Shown: piece by piece, positions 17,715-25,817 of the stretch | Layout of the letters: each line of letters begins with the position of its first letter | How positions within the stretch are numbered: position 1 is the stretch's first letter | NCBI GenBank assembly: GCA_023384135.1 | Contig: JAHDXS010000001.1 | Location: 372,001 to 436,000 of the forward strand | DNA length: 64,000 bases | DNA from: Alphaproteobacteria bacterium | GTDB taxonomy: Bacteria > Pseudomonadota > Alphaproteobacteria > Micavibrionales > Micavibrionaceae | Direction: 5' to 3' | Made by a program: the position numbers and the translations under genes | Notes under the pieces: generated by a model | What the model was told of the DNA's origin: nothing | Seen by the model: only the letters and a program-made list of their open reading frames with translations | The model's database searches: none

Positions 17715-18375
17715 GTTTCACCTGCCCTTCGTGCGGGATGGCCCGCAAGACGTTTGCGAATAGCCGGAAGGTGTTCTGCGCCACTTCGATAATGGCGCTC
17801 TGGTCTTCGGGATCGGTCACTTGGTTAACCGTCTCCTCGAAAAATTTCATGTGGCTGATGTCAAGTTCGCCATGAGAATAGAGATACGAGAACGCCTTCT
17901 TCGGCAGGCCAAGACTTTCCTTGACCGCATCCGCGCCCTTATTCGCGATTTGCGTTGATGTGCTTTCCAGCATGAAGACCATACCCAGAAAGCCGACCGG
18001 GCTTTTGCGGGTTATGTAATCATAATTGTAAGCAATAAGAACTTGCGTCTCCAGTTTAGGCGTCGAGCTTCGCGCAGCGTCCTTGTTTCCACCCGCAGCC
18101 TCGATATCATTGAGGATCCATTCCTCGTGGCCGACTTCTTCCTCCTGATATTCGATGATCGCCTTTTGAAGCCAGCGTTTGGAGGCCGGAAGCTTCGATC
18201 CCATCGTCATCAGGAACGGAACAGTGTGCGAAACGTGATGATAGGCTTCTGTGAGATAGGCGATGTAGGCCTCGCGGCTGATCTTGCCCTGAAGGCCATC
18301 GATCAATTGAGGAACGGAATAGAGTTCCTTACGCGCAGCCTGAGTTTCCTCAAGCAGTCGATTGTAAAAGCTCAT
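17704..18375 (-). CDS. heme-oxygenase-like metal-dependent oxidase (TenA/UndA/PqqC superfamily)
   Basis: A 223-residue all-helical protein. The segment YQEEEVGHEEWILND near 75-90 and HGELDISHMKFFEE near 165-180 supply Glu/His/Asp-xx-His ligands expected in heme-oxygenase-like diiron oxidases, the group containing UndA and iron-containing redox enzymes. Such enzymes cleave or desaturate fatty acids or amines. ATG at 18375 has an AAGGAG site and overlaps the ligase gene by 26 bases. Clustering with an acyl ligase and SDR suggests a fatty-acyl substrate. TenA thiaminase is less likely because no thiamine genes are near. Confidence 0.8.
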   Translation of the reverse strand: MSFYNRLLEETQAARKELYSVPQLIDGLQGKISREAYIAYLTEAYHHVSHTVPFLMTMGSKLPASKRWLQKAIIEYQEEEVGHEEWILNDIEAAGGNKDAARSSTPKLETQVLIAYNYDYITRKSPVGFLGMVFMLESTSTQIANKGADAVKESLGLPKKAFSYLYSHGELDISHMKFFEETVNQVTDPEDQSAIIEVAQNTFRLFANVLRAIPHEGQVKHAA

Positions 18376-19708
18376 AAGTCTTCTCCTTGGTGTAGAGGTT
18401 TAAAATGTTTTCACGCCTTGGGCGCCCGGTGCCGGTCAGAGTGCCATCCGCCATCGTGAACGGCGGGACGATCTGAAAATCGTGAATTTTCGCGTAGTCG
18501 GGCAACTTTGCGTTTACCTTGGCGATTGCATCCCCGATATCGGAAGCCTGATTTGCGGGCACGATGAGCGTGCTCAGATGCGGACATGCATCGCCGTAGA
18601 CAATGGCTTGCGCTATTTCGGGCCGGGCCAGCAGCAGGCTCTCCACCCATTCCGGCGATACGTTGCGTCCGTAAGAGGTGATGAGGATGTTTTTTTTACG
18701 ACCAGTGATTAAAAGAAAGCCATTTTTATTCTTGTTACCTAGATCTCCAGTATGAAAAAAATCGGGCGCTTTCTCGCCGATATAGCCTAAAAATCCAGGA
18801 TTTTTTATGCAGATTTCTCCGTCTTCGATCTCAGCCTTAACATGCGGAAGAAGTTTCCCGACCGTACCGGGTTCGTCGTCGTAAGGGGTGTTAAGGGAAA
18901 CGACCGAAGCACACTCGCTCAAGCCGTAACCTTCGTAAACCGGCAAGCCCGTGGCCCGCGCATGCATGATCATGGACGGGTCTACCTTTGAGCCGCCCAC
19001 GGCGAGGAACTTCAGGTCTGTAAGCGGGCCGTGCGCAGCCACCTGCTTGATCAAAACGCGCAAGATTTCCGGCATAAGGATCGCCGAATTCGCGCATGTG
19101 ACTTTCAAGACGTCATGAATATTTTCATAGCGCTCGCCGTAAGCGCTGAGGCTGGTCAGATGGATCGTGCAACCCGCCATCAACCCCGCATAAACACCCG
19201 CGACGTTCTCAAGCAAGACAGAGAGTGGCAAAACACAGACATGTCTGCCCGTAAAACCATCTCCAAGCACCTCCACGATGCCTTTAGCAACTTTCTCCAT
19301 AGCTGTTTGAGGCAGGCAGACACCCTTCGGCGCACCGGTCGTTCCCGAAGTGAACGTTATTTTCGCTGTTCCTTCAGGCAAAGCGCCCTGTCTAGGGATA
19401 CCGGTGCCGCGCAATCCCTGTGGGGAAAGAATATGCGAGACACCGGCAGACTGGAGGAGATGGGAAGTTTGCTCAGAAGAAAAGAAGGGTGGTACAGGGA
19501 CGCACGGAATCTTCGCATTCTGCGCCGCGAGATCCCAAAGGACCCAATCCACAGCATTATCAAGAGCCAGGGCCAGAACCAACACGTCCTTCAGGCCGTT
19601 CATACGGATTTGGACTTCATGCTCCAGTTCTCCATACGAGACAGTGCGCTTCTCGTCGCGCAGGGCAGTTCTATTGGCAGGATGGTTCTGAATCGCTTCT
19701 AATAGCAT
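18350..19708 (-). CDS. AMP-dependent acyl ligase (acyl-CoA/acyl-AMP synthetase)
   Basis: A 452-residue ANL-superfamily enzyme activating a carboxylate as acyl-AMP. Core motifs are TFTSGTTGAPKG (A3), YGLSECASVVSLN (A5), FHTGDLG (A7) and ITGRKKNILITSYGRNVSPEWVE (A8, quoted in part). It is short for the family and has no fused carrier domain. The start is set at the ATG 19708: it overlaps the preceding stop as TGATG and has GGAG 8 bases before. The longer frame up to 19759 would overlap the hemolysin-like gene by 52 bases. It probably feeds fatty acid into this operon's pathway. Confidence 0.88.
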   Translation of the reverse strand: MLLEAIQNHPANRTALRDEKRTVSYGELEHEVQIRMNGLKDVLVLALALDNAVDWVLWDLAAQNAKIPCVPVPPFFSSEQTSHLLQSAGVSHILSPQGLRGTGIPRQGALPEGTAKITFTSGTTGAPKGVCLPQTAMEKVAKGIVEVLGDGFTGRHVCVLPLSVLLENVAGVYAGLMAGCTIHLTSLSAYGERYENIHDVLKVTCANSAILMPEILRVLIKQVAAHGPLTDLKFLAVGGSKVDPSMIMHARATGLPVYEGYGLSECASVVSLNTPYDDEPGTVGKLLPHVKAEIEDGEICIKNPGFLGYIGEKAPDFFHTGDLGNKNKNGFLLITGRKKNILITSYGRNVSPEWVESLLLARPEIAQAIVYGDACPHLSTLIVPANQASDIGDAIAKVNAKLPDYAKIHDFQIVPPFTMADGTLTGTGRPRRENILNLYTKEKTYELLQSTA

Positions 19709-20409
19709 CAGCTCTGCTCCAACTTGTAGTGCAGGCGAGGCAGTAAGCGGGGACGGCAATCTTTGTATTCTATGCCAAGTTGGCTCTGTAGCCGTTTATA
19801 TCCTTGTGCGACCGAGCCGGAAATGACATGCGGCTGCGTGTCGTAATACGTGCCCCAGTTCTCTCCGGCCGTCAACAAAAGTGAGGGGTCCGCTTTTGCA
19901 TGGCGTTTGGGCCGAAGCCCCAGTTGCTGAAACCGCGCCTCCAGAAAATCCGTGCTGGTGACAACGGCTTGCGTAAAATTCCTATAGTTTAAGTAAGCCG
20001 CCAGAGCCGCGAAAAGGTAAAGCGAGGCCCCTCCCCCATCAGAAGCCAGATTGCCGACTTCAACAATCTGGGAGCGTGGGGTTTTCAAAACCTGATCTAT
20101 GGGAGCACTCAAATATTGCTCCAAAAAGAGCAGCTCATCAGCTGCGGGGCGGAAACCTGTGGCGGCCAGAATACGATCGCCTTCGTCGCGGACGCTCATC
20201 AAAACGGGGTAACGGACACTCAGGCGTGCCCCGTAGGCTTTCGCGTAGACGTCTACGATAAACCGTTCGACATCCGGACGGTCTCTGGAAAAAGCCGGAA
20301 CTATGGAGACAAGAGTGGGCTTGGCGCGCAAGCGACCGAGAAGCCTGTCATTATTAAAAGACAGAAGCGCTGTCTGTAATCCGTTTTCGCTATAGGCCAT
20401 GTCGTACAT
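19708..20409 (-). CDS. thermostable-hemolysin-family (GNAT-like) protein
   Basis: A 233-residue protein resembling the thermostable hemolysin family (T_hemolysin), which has a GNAT acyltransferase-like core. The segment VEVGNLASDGGGASLYLFAALAAYL near 117-140 and the AVVTSTDFLEARFQQLGL strand-helix unit fit the acyl-CoA-binding side of that fold. There is no signal peptide, so the name hemolysin is historical. It is the first gene of the nine-gene operon, translationally coupled to an acyl ligase. I infer it may acylate an amine or thiol using the activated fatty acid. Confidence 0.75.
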   Translation of the reverse strand: MYDMAYSENGLQTALLSFNNDRLLGRLRAKPTLVSIVPAFSRDRPDVERFIVDVYAKAYGARLSVRYPVLMSVRDEGDRILAATGFRPAADELLFLEQYLSAPIDQVLKTPRSQIVEVGNLASDGGGASLYLFAALAAYLNYRNFTQAVVTSTDFLEARFQQLGLRPKRHAKADPSLLLTAGENWGTYYDTQPHVISGSVAQGYKRLQSQLGIEYKDCRPRLLPRLHYKLEQS

Positions 20410-20624
20410 CGGAGAATGCCTTTACAGGGTTTTCATTCTTCGATCCTGGCTTATCAAGCTGAAACGAACCTGAAGGACTGAATTTTCTAGATAGCTTTAT
20501 CCTTTTTAGGTTTGAGGTTGAGAGGGTTGTTTAAGGGGCGTGCATGCCATCGGTAAGAAAAGGATCGAATGTGGCAGGTTCGCGCGCAGGGCTGCCCTTA
20601 AACAGCAGACTGATTTTTCCGATA

Positions 20625-20879
20625 CTACAAAACAGTTTTCTTAAGTGTGATGAACGAATTCGGGTGTTCCATCTCCTCGGCGACCGCTGCAGCCGCCAAT
20701 ACACCAATCGTTCCGCCAATAGCTGCGCCCACGAGCAACCCGTGCACTCCTGCGGCCATTCCTATAGCCGTTCCTAGAGCAGCGCCAGCGGATGCAACGG
20801 AGGCAATAGCACCAACAGCACCGTTGTCATAAGAGTGATCCGTATGGTTCGTAAAATTATCTGGCACAGCTTTCGCCAT
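20625..20879 (-). CDS. small glycine/alanine-rich protein (glycine zipper-like)
   Basis: An 84-residue protein. An acidic/polar N-terminus (1-20) precedes about 45 residues rich in Gly and Ala with GxxxG spacing (GAALGTAIGMAAGVHGLLVG), which could form two packed membrane helices. A short charged end follows. The ribosome site is weak (AGAG). I do not recognise the family; glycine-zipper proteins often insert in membranes. It lies alone between the nine-gene operon and the 512-bp AT-rich gap. Confidence 0.6.
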   Translation of the reverse strand: MAKAVPDNFTNHTDHSYDNGAVGAIASVASAGAALGTAIGMAAGVHGLLVGAAIGGTIGVLAAAAVAEEMEHPNSFITLKKTVL

Positions 20880-21391
20880 AATAACTCTTTATGTTCGAGC
20901 GAATGTTACGTCCTAACCATTATCTCTCTTACATAATGAAGCCATACGGAATGGCCTGAGAGGCGTATGTTATGTGTAAGCATCGTGATTAATGCTAAAA
21001 AAAGTCTTGCCTATTGTGGTTACAACCAAAGGGGAGCAAGCTTTGGCGAGTAAAAGAGCGCCTTCTCAATGTATAGAAGAGGCCAATTGTAGGAGCATCA
21101 TAAAATAATCATCAGACAATTTAAAATCATGAGTAATTTTTTTAATATCAAGCAAAATTAAGGCCATTAAGTTGTATTTTTAATATGTATTTGTCATTAT
21201 TTAAGGAATATTGTTTGACATTATTATTTAACTCTTATTAGTTAATGCATTAACATTATTTATATTTTTATTTTATTGTTAATATTTTTACTTGTAGTAC
21301 TCTGGCCTGCGTGCTATAAGAACTTTCGTGCCGAAAAATAAATACTCTGACAAACGCACCGTGCCTTTTCTGGTGCGGCCAAAGGTGCCTC
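20880..21391. other. 512-bp AT-rich non-coding region with a 14-bp palindrome
   Basis: No gene is seen. The central part (21100-21300) is strongly AT-rich, far above the window average. GTTAATGCATTAAC at 21241-21254 is a perfect palindrome and a possible operator. The region separates a minus-strand gene from the plus-strand response regulator, so it may hold divergent promoters. A -10/-35 pair cannot be chosen reliably in such AT-rich sequence. Confidence 0.5.
21241..21254. promoter_or_regulatory. 14-bp perfect palindrome, candidate operator
   Basis: GTTAATGCATTAAC equals its own reverse complement. It lies about 140 bases upstream of the response regulator start at 21392 inside very AT-rich DNA. 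A dimeric regulator could bind it, possibly the regulator itself. Chance occurrence is easier in AT-rich sequence, hence modest confidence. Confidence 0.35.
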
Positions 21392-22129
21392 GTGAACAAA
21401 AGAAAAAATACGATTTTAGTTGTGGACCCTGATCCTCAATTACAAAAAATGATCGCGATTGTACTGGATAAAGCGTCCTTTACTCTGGTCGATTGCAAAA
21501 ATGGCAGGCAGGCAGTAAGCCTGACTGTATCGACAAAACCGAACCTGCTAATTCTAGAGTTGGACCTGCCGGATATGCAAGGCGTGGAGCTGATTAAGGC
21601 CCTGCGCGAGTGGTCGCAAGTACCCATAATAATACTCACGGCGCGTGCAAAAGATTCCGATATCGTCGAGGCGCTGAATGCGGGCGCAAGTGACTATATT
21701 CTCAAACCCTTTAGTTCCGACGTTTTACTGGCAAGAATTAACGCCTCTCTGCGCTCTGCCGCCACACAAGAGGCTGGTATGCCGTTCCTGATCAACGGGC
21801 CCTTGGTGATCGATCTGGTTCGCCACGAGGTTTTTCTAAACAAAAAATTGATCGCCCTCACGCCCAAAGAATATAATCTGCTGCGATATCTTATGGTAAA
21901 ACAAGGAAAAATGCTCCAGAGCCGCGAAATTCTTAAGTCGGTCTGGGGAGACTCGCACGCAGAAGATGCTCAATATTTGCGTGTCTTCATCGGCCAGGTC
22001 CGTAAAAAGCTTAGGGCCGAAACGAACCCTCCTGTTCTGATCATAACGGAGCCGGGCGTAGGCTATCGGATGGAAGTTTCTGAGATCGTACACCTGCATG
22101 AGCAAGGCCGTTTTAAGCTTTTAGGCTAA
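21392..22129 (+). CDS. OmpR/KdpE-like orphan response regulator
   Basis: A 245-residue regulator. The receiver has Asp-Pro-Asp near 12-14 in place of the usual acidic pair, phosphoacceptor Asp in LILELDLPDMQG near 58, Thr in ILTARAKD and Lys in YILKPFS. A winged-helix domain follows (about 135-230), ending TEPGVGYRMEV. The start is GTG at 21392. No kinase gene adjoins, so the partner is elsewhere. It precedes a run of stress/envelope genes and may control them (inference). Confidence 0.85.
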   Translation: MNKRKNTILVVDPDPQLQKMIAIVLDKASFTLVDCKNGRQAVSLTVSTKPNLLILELDLPDMQGVELIKALREWSQVPIIILTARAKDSDIVEALNAGASDYILKPFSSDVLLARINASLRSAATQEAGMPFLINGPLVIDLVRHEVFLNKKLIALTPKEYNLLRYLMVKQGKMLQSREILKSVWGDSHAEDAQYLRVFIGQVRKKLRAETNPPVLIITEPGVGYRMEVSEIVHLHEQGRFKLLG

Positions 22130-22174
22130 CCCTCCGCACAGTCCTTATGTAATCCTTATACCTCCGCATGTGTT

Positions 22175-22191
22175 CCGCATCGCTTCCTGAT
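22175..22191 (+). promoter_or_regulatory. shared 17-bp promoter-region motif, copy 1
   Basis: CCGCATCGCTTCCTGAT occurs here, about 50 bases before the OmpA-like ATG, and identically at 26221-26237 before the small protein 26300-26458. Nearby downstream bases are also partly alike (GTAA..CCTG..CTCAC). Its position suits a promoter element or activator site shared by the two transcription units. The binding factor is unknown. Confidence 0.5.
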
Positions 22192-22240
22192 GTAAAGCCT
22201 GTCACTTTCTCAGAAAACAGAGACATAAAAGGACACTGTC

Positions 22241-22900
22241 ATGAAAACTCGAAGAATACTGCTCTATACTGCTTGCTTATCTTTAAGCGCCTACCCGGCA
22301 ATTGCCGACGACTCCACGTCAGGACCACGCTATATGCCTCGTGATGACATCTCAAATCAAAACTATACTCAGAAAGAGCGCATCCAAGATGTAGCAGACG
22401 CTTCATCCTATACGGATTACGAGGAGCGTGAGCCATGCCAGCAATACCGTGAGCTTCCGCGTAACTTTGAAGATCACTGCAGCGCCAAAATCATCGAAGA
22501 AACAACCGAGGTCATATACCAGGCCGCTGCGCCTGCTCCTGAACCCGCTCCCCGCCCCCAGAAAATCGTGAGTTCCTATACGGTTTTGTTTGATTTCGAC
22601 AAATCAAACGTACGCCAAAATGAAGCCATGACGCTGGACCAGGTAATGCAGGAAATTAACAAATATGATCCCGCAAAAGTCACCGTCACGGGCTACACAG
22701 ACAGCTCAGGGACCAAAGACTACAATCAAAATCTCTCAGTGGAACGTGAGCAGGCCGTATCGAAAGCATTGCTAAGCCGGGGTGTCGCAAACCAGACGAT
22801 CACCCGGGAAGCGCGCGGTGAATATGAGCAAGCCGTTGATACAGCAGACGGTGTAAAAAATCAGGAAAATCGCCGAGTAGTAATCGACTTTCTTCGCTAG
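22241..22900 (+). CDS. OmpA-family periplasmic/outer-membrane protein
   Basis: A 219-residue exported protein. Signal peptide 1-21 (ending AIA-D). A polar region with one Cys-containing acidic motif (EREPCQQY) and a Pro/Ala linker (PAPEPAPRPQ near 100) lead to the OmpA-like peptidoglycan-binding domain (113-219): VLFDFDKSNVRQNE, GYTDSSGTKDYNQNLSVERE and NRRVVIDF. The conserved Asp/Arg pair that contacts diaminopimelate is present. ATG at 22241 follows AAAAGGA. It begins a run of codirectional stress/envelope genes. Confidence 0.85.
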   Translation: MKTRRILLYTACLSLSAYPAIADDSTSGPRYMPRDDISNQNYTQKERIQDVADASSYTDYEEREPCQQYRELPRNFEDHCSAKIIEETTEVIYQAAAPAPEPAPRPQKIVSSYTVLFDFDKSNVRQNEAMTLDQVMQEINKYDPAKVTVTGYTDSSGTKDYNQNLSVEREQAVSKALLSRGVANQTITREARGEYEQAVDTADGVKNQENRRVVIDFLR

Positions 22901-22929
22901 GTAAAAAAACTAAATAAAGGATATTTGTA

Positions 22930-23382
22930 ATGAAAATTGGAGAAATTATGAGCAAGGAAGTCGAAGTTGTTTCGCCTGCTACGCTTATTCACGAGGTTGC
23001 AAAAAGAATGCAGCACAGTGATTGCGGCAGCGTTCTGGTGGCAGAGAACGATCGGCTGATTGGGGTCATAACAGACCGCGATCTAGCCCTGCGATGTGTT
23101 GCACGTTGTCATGATCCGGCCACAACAAAAGCTGAAGACGTTATGTCCAAGCAAATTTTATATTGCCGGGATACGGACGAACTGGAAGATGTAGCCAAAA
23201 ACATGACCGAAAACAAAGTCAGGCGCATGCCTGTGCTGGACAAAGACAAGCGTCTGGTTGGCATCATTTCACTGGGTGATATGGCGGCACATTCCACAGA
23301 CGAACATTACCTCATATGTGGGAAGGCGCTTGGCAAAATTTGCGCAATTCCCTCAGAAGCCATAGGTGCACATCATGCTTAG
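22930..23382 (+). CDS. CBS-domain pair protein
   Basis: A 150-residue cytoplasmic protein with two CBS motifs (about 5-60 and 70-125). Residues such as [11 protein letters not shown] and GIISLGDMA are the nucleotide-contact segments of each motif. It belongs to the stand-alone stress-type CBS proteins and differs from the paralogous pair 114-539/26530-26964. It lies 29 bases after the OmpA gene, with AAAGGA before its ATG. Its stop overlaps the DUF1328 start. Confidence 0.85.
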   Translation: MKIGEIMSKEVEVVSPATLIHEVAKRMQHSDCGSVLVAENDRLIGVITDRDLALRCVARCHDPATTKAEDVMSKQILYCRDTDELEDVAKNMTENKVRRMPVLDKDKRLVGIISLGDMAAHSTDEHYLICGKALGKICAIPSEAIGAHHA

Positions 23383-23551
23383 ATGGGCCGTTACATTTCT
23401 GGTTATTGCTTTAATAGCAGGAGCTATGGGCTTTGGCGGGATTGCGATGCAGTCTGTCGAAATCGCTAAAATACTGTTCGTGGTCTTTATCATTCTGTTT
23501 CTCATCGCAGCAGTTATGCATGCGTTGCAGGGCAGAGCGCCACGAGCCTGA
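23375..23551 (+). CDS. DUF1328 (YtjA-like) small membrane protein
   Basis: A 58-residue protein with two transmembrane helices (3-22, 29-50), starting [22 protein letters not shown], typical of DUF1328/UPF0391. The role is unknown; such proteins are often stress-induced. The ATG at 23375 is 8 bases after AGGTG and overlaps the CBS stop by 8 bases. The in-frame GTG at 23366 is less likely because the family begins MLRWA. Confidence 0.85.
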   Translation: MLRWAVTFLVIALIAGAMGFGGIAMQSVEIAKILFVVFIILFLIAAVMHALQGRAPRA

Positions 23552-23577
23552 AAAAAATACTGCAAAGGAGCCATAAC

Positions 23578-23715
23578 ATGTATGCGAACAGACGCCTTAA
23601 ATTGTTGCTAGCCCTACTCTTGATGAACCTTGGGCTTGCTGCTTGCGGCACGATGGAAGGTGCCGGGCGGGATATAGAACACGCAGGTGAGTCCGTACAG
23701 GACGCTGCTAAGTAA
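23578..23715 (+). CDS. entericidin-like small lipoprotein
   Basis: A 45-residue lipoprotein precursor. The signal sequence ends in a lipobox (LGLAAC, Cys about residue 22), followed by GTMEGAGRDIEHAGESVQDAAK, the hallmark of EcnA/EcnB entericidins. These are small envelope lipoproteins linked to stationary phase and stress. AAAGGAG is well placed before the ATG. It sits between the DUF1328 and PRC-barrel genes in the same direction. Confidence 0.85.
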   Translation: MYANRRLKLLLALLLMNLGLAACGTMEGAGRDIEHAGESVQDAAK

Positions 23716-23767
23716 CAACAGAATTCTAAAACTAAATTCTATAACGACTATAAAGAAAGACAAGACA

Positions 23768-24574
23768 ATGAAAAAACACATACTCGCCAAGGCTTCACTC
23801 CTGGCACTGCTGGCTACAACGCCGGCATATGCTGAAACGACGGCCACTCAATTCAAGAGTGAGCAATCCCAGCTGGATAAACTGGAAGCCGATACAAAAG
23901 CGGCCATCGCCGAAGTCAAAAGTGAGGCCGCCGAGGCCTACGAAAAGATTAAAGCTGAGTTCATCGACAACCCGGAGCCTGAAAAAAATACGATGGTTTT
24001 GATTGATCCTCGTAATACGGCGACAGGTATTATCGGTGGGCCGATTTATAACGAAAAAAATGAAAGGCTGGGCAAAGTGGCCGACATTATCGTCGATCAG
24101 AAAGGTAAGGCCATGATGGTGATCGTTTCAGACGCAATGTTCATCAGTATGGGCAAGCATGCAGCCTTTGACTACAGCGCCGTAACACGCGTTGATGCCG
24201 ATGGCGATGTTATCATGCCTTTGACAGAAGAAATCATAGCCAGAGCAGCGCCCTTTTCTTACAACGGCGCACAATCTGGCGAAAAGGTAAGCGTCATACC
24301 AGACAATGGATATAGCGTTAATACGCTGCTCAAAGGGCGGCTGCTAAACCCTCAAAAAGAGCCTGTCGCTGATATTGAGAACATTACTTTCAAAGCCGGG
24401 CAGGCTGCCCATCTGGTTATAGGGTTTGACAAAACCCTTGGTTTTGGAGGGGAAAGAGCGGCTCTGGCATATAGTTCGACATCGGTCATACGTAACGGCT
24501 ATGCGCTAGACTTCATCATGAACGCGGATAAATCCAGACAGTTCGAAGCTTTTAAAGCAAAGATGACCCAGTAA
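23768..24574 (+). CDS. secreted PRC-barrel domain protein
   Basis: A 268-residue protein with a signal peptide (1-22, ending PAYAE) and an Ala/Glu/Lys-rich helix (30-65). Two PRC-barrel-like units follow: LIDPRNTATGIIGGPIYNEKNERLGKVADIIVDQ near 80-115 (partial quote) and a second near 180-230. PRC-barrels bind other proteins or RNA; exported versions are common in alphaproteobacterial stress clusters. ATG chosen at 23768 because the signal peptide begins there. No SD is striking. Confidence 0.75.
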   Translation: MKKHILAKASLLALLATTPAYAETTATQFKSEQSQLDKLEADTKAAIAEVKSEAAEAYEKIKAEFIDNPEPEKNTMVLIDPRNTATGIIGGPIYNEKNERLGKVADIIVDQKGKAMMVIVSDAMFISMGKHAAFDYSAVTRVDADGDVIMPLTEEIIARAAPFSYNGAQSGEKVSVIPDNGYSVNTLLKGRLLNPQKEPVADIENITFKAGQAAHLVIGFDKTLGFGGERAALAYSSTSVIRNGYALDFIMNADKSRQFEAFKAKMTQ

Positions 24575-24612
24575 TACAAAACGAAAAAACATACAACCAA
24601 AGGATACAAAAA

Positions 24613-24831
24613 ATGAACTCCGATATCATCGAAGGAAACTGGGAACAGGTGAAGGGATCTGTCCAGAAATACTGGGGCAAAGTCACAGGAAACCATCTGG
24701 ACCAAATCAACGGCAGCCGTAAAAAGCTGGCCGGCGTTCTCCAGGAGAATTACGGTATTGCAACGGAAGAAGCCGAAAGCCAAATAAAAGAATGGGATCG
24801 TGTTCGAAAAAATGCAGCTAAAACAATTTAG
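24613..24831 (+). CDS. CsbD family stress protein
   Basis: A 72-residue helical protein. MNSDIIEGNWEQVKGSVQKYWGKVTG and the later YGIATEEAESQIKEW match CsbD-like proteins, a general stress family without known activity. AAAGGA lies 7 bases upstream of the ATG. It follows the PRC-barrel gene by 38 bases and is followed by a long imperfect hairpin. A CsbD-like relative is at 25818-26060. Confidence 0.88.
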   Translation: MNSDIIEGNWEQVKGSVQKYWGKVTGNHLDQINGSRKKLAGVLQENYGIATEEAESQIKEWDRVRKNAAKTI

Positions 24832-24848
24832 TAATGCAGGTCTAAATG

Positions 24849-24888
24849 TACAGGTTGGTTATGATTTTTTAAATCATGCCAACCTGTA
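24849..24888 (+). terminator. two-part hairpin after csbD-like gene
   Basis: A 10-bp stem (24849-24858 with 24879-24888) encloses a further 7-bp stem (24861-24867 with 24871-24877). It lies 17 bases beyond the CsbD stop. No T-run follows the outer stem, so it could be a weak terminator or an RNA-stability element. Confidence 0.45.
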
Positions 24889-24927
24889 TTAATTAGAAGA
24901 AATTTTACATTAGAGAAGGAAATAATT

Positions 24928-25143
24928 ATGCGTCCCGAGATAGATAGAACAGGATTAATACTGATAGTGTCCGTTATTGTTTTAGGCGTTTTTGCACTCG
25001 TCATTCTTGAACAAAGCACAAGGACCCCAAGTGAAAAAATCGGCGATAGCGTAACCAATATAATCGATAAAACAGGCGAAAATTTAAAGGATCTGGGTAA
25101 CGAGATTGAAGACAAAATAGACGGCGCAGGAGGAAATAACTGA
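24928..25143 (+). CDS. small single-pass membrane protein
   Basis: A 71-residue protein: short N-terminus, one transmembrane helix (about 9-28), then a charged amphipathic tail (SEKIGDSVTNIIDKTGENLKDLGNEIEDKIDG) that resembles the apolipoprotein-like 11-residue pattern of stress proteins. GAAGGAA precedes the ATG. Its stop shares bases with the next start (TGATG), so it is coupled to the PH-domain gene. The family is not recognised. Confidence 0.65.
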   Translation: MRPEIDRTGLILIVSVIVLGVFALVILEQSTRTPSEKIGDSVTNIIDKTGENLKDLGNEIEDKIDGAGGNN

Positions 25144-25637
25144 TGATAAAAAATGTCAAATCCATACTGACCGTAAACGAAAAAATCCTCCACGACTCGC
25201 GTGTTCATTGGATAGTTTTTGTTAGGCCGATTGTCTATGCAATCATAGGAATATGCGTCGGAATTTTTTTTCACCCGCTCGTTGGCGCACTTATTTTGGT
25301 GATGGACCTTTTCGCATTATATGCAGCCTTTGTTTTCTTCACGACAACGCATCTGATTTTAACTGAAAAGAAAGTGCTCGGGCGAAGCGGCTTTCTGCAG
25401 TTAGGATGGTCACAGCTCAATCTCGGGAATATCGAAACGGCCTACCTGCAAGAGCCTATTATTGGCCGATGGCTGGGTTACTCCTCGGTGATAGTTAGAG
25501 GTACGGGCGTTGGAAATGTGTCATTTCCATATTTGCGTGACGCAGGATCTTTTATTACAAATCTGGAAAAATATATTGATCTGGAAGTTCATAGAGAGCG
25601 GACAATAAACATCACCATGCCTTCAAGTGCGGCCTAA
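25143..25637 (+). CDS. bacterial PH-domain membrane protein
   Basis: A 164-residue protein with two adjacent membrane helices (about 25-43 and 47-67) followed by a bacterial pleckstrin-homology (bPH2/YdbT-like) domain: TTTHLILTEKKVLGRSG, then an Ile-Glu-Thr strand and GTGVGNVSFPYL. Such proteins sit at the membrane with unknown function. Coupled to the preceding small membrane protein by TGATG overlap. Confidence 0.75.
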   Translation: MIKNVKSILTVNEKILHDSRVHWIVFVRPIVYAIIGICVGIFFHPLVGALILVMDLFALYAAFVFFTTTHLILTEKKVLGRSGFLQLGWSQLNLGNIETAYLQEPIIGRWLGYSSVIVRGTGVGNVSFPYLRDAGSFITNLEKYIDLEVHRERTINITMPSSAA

Positions 25638-25817
25638 AGTCTGGCCCTTTTGAAAACCCCGTCATCGTAATAAAAATAACTTTAATGAAATAATAGCCTT
25701 ACGCTTTCTTTATAAATTCAAATTCAATCAACATCGCTTTGTTACATGGCATCTGCGACAAAGGACCCACAATCTGCCTCGCGCAGAGTAAACGAAAATA
25801 AGATCAAGGAGATCAAT

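Noticed and set aside
19709-19759. 17-codon N-terminal extension of the acyl ligase
   Set aside because: It overlaps the upstream gene; the ATG at 19708 has a ribosome site and TGATG coupling.
20531-20719. 62-codon minus-strand frame overlapping the small Gly-rich gene
   Set aside because: Overlaps a better supported gene; Arg/Pro-rich without motif.
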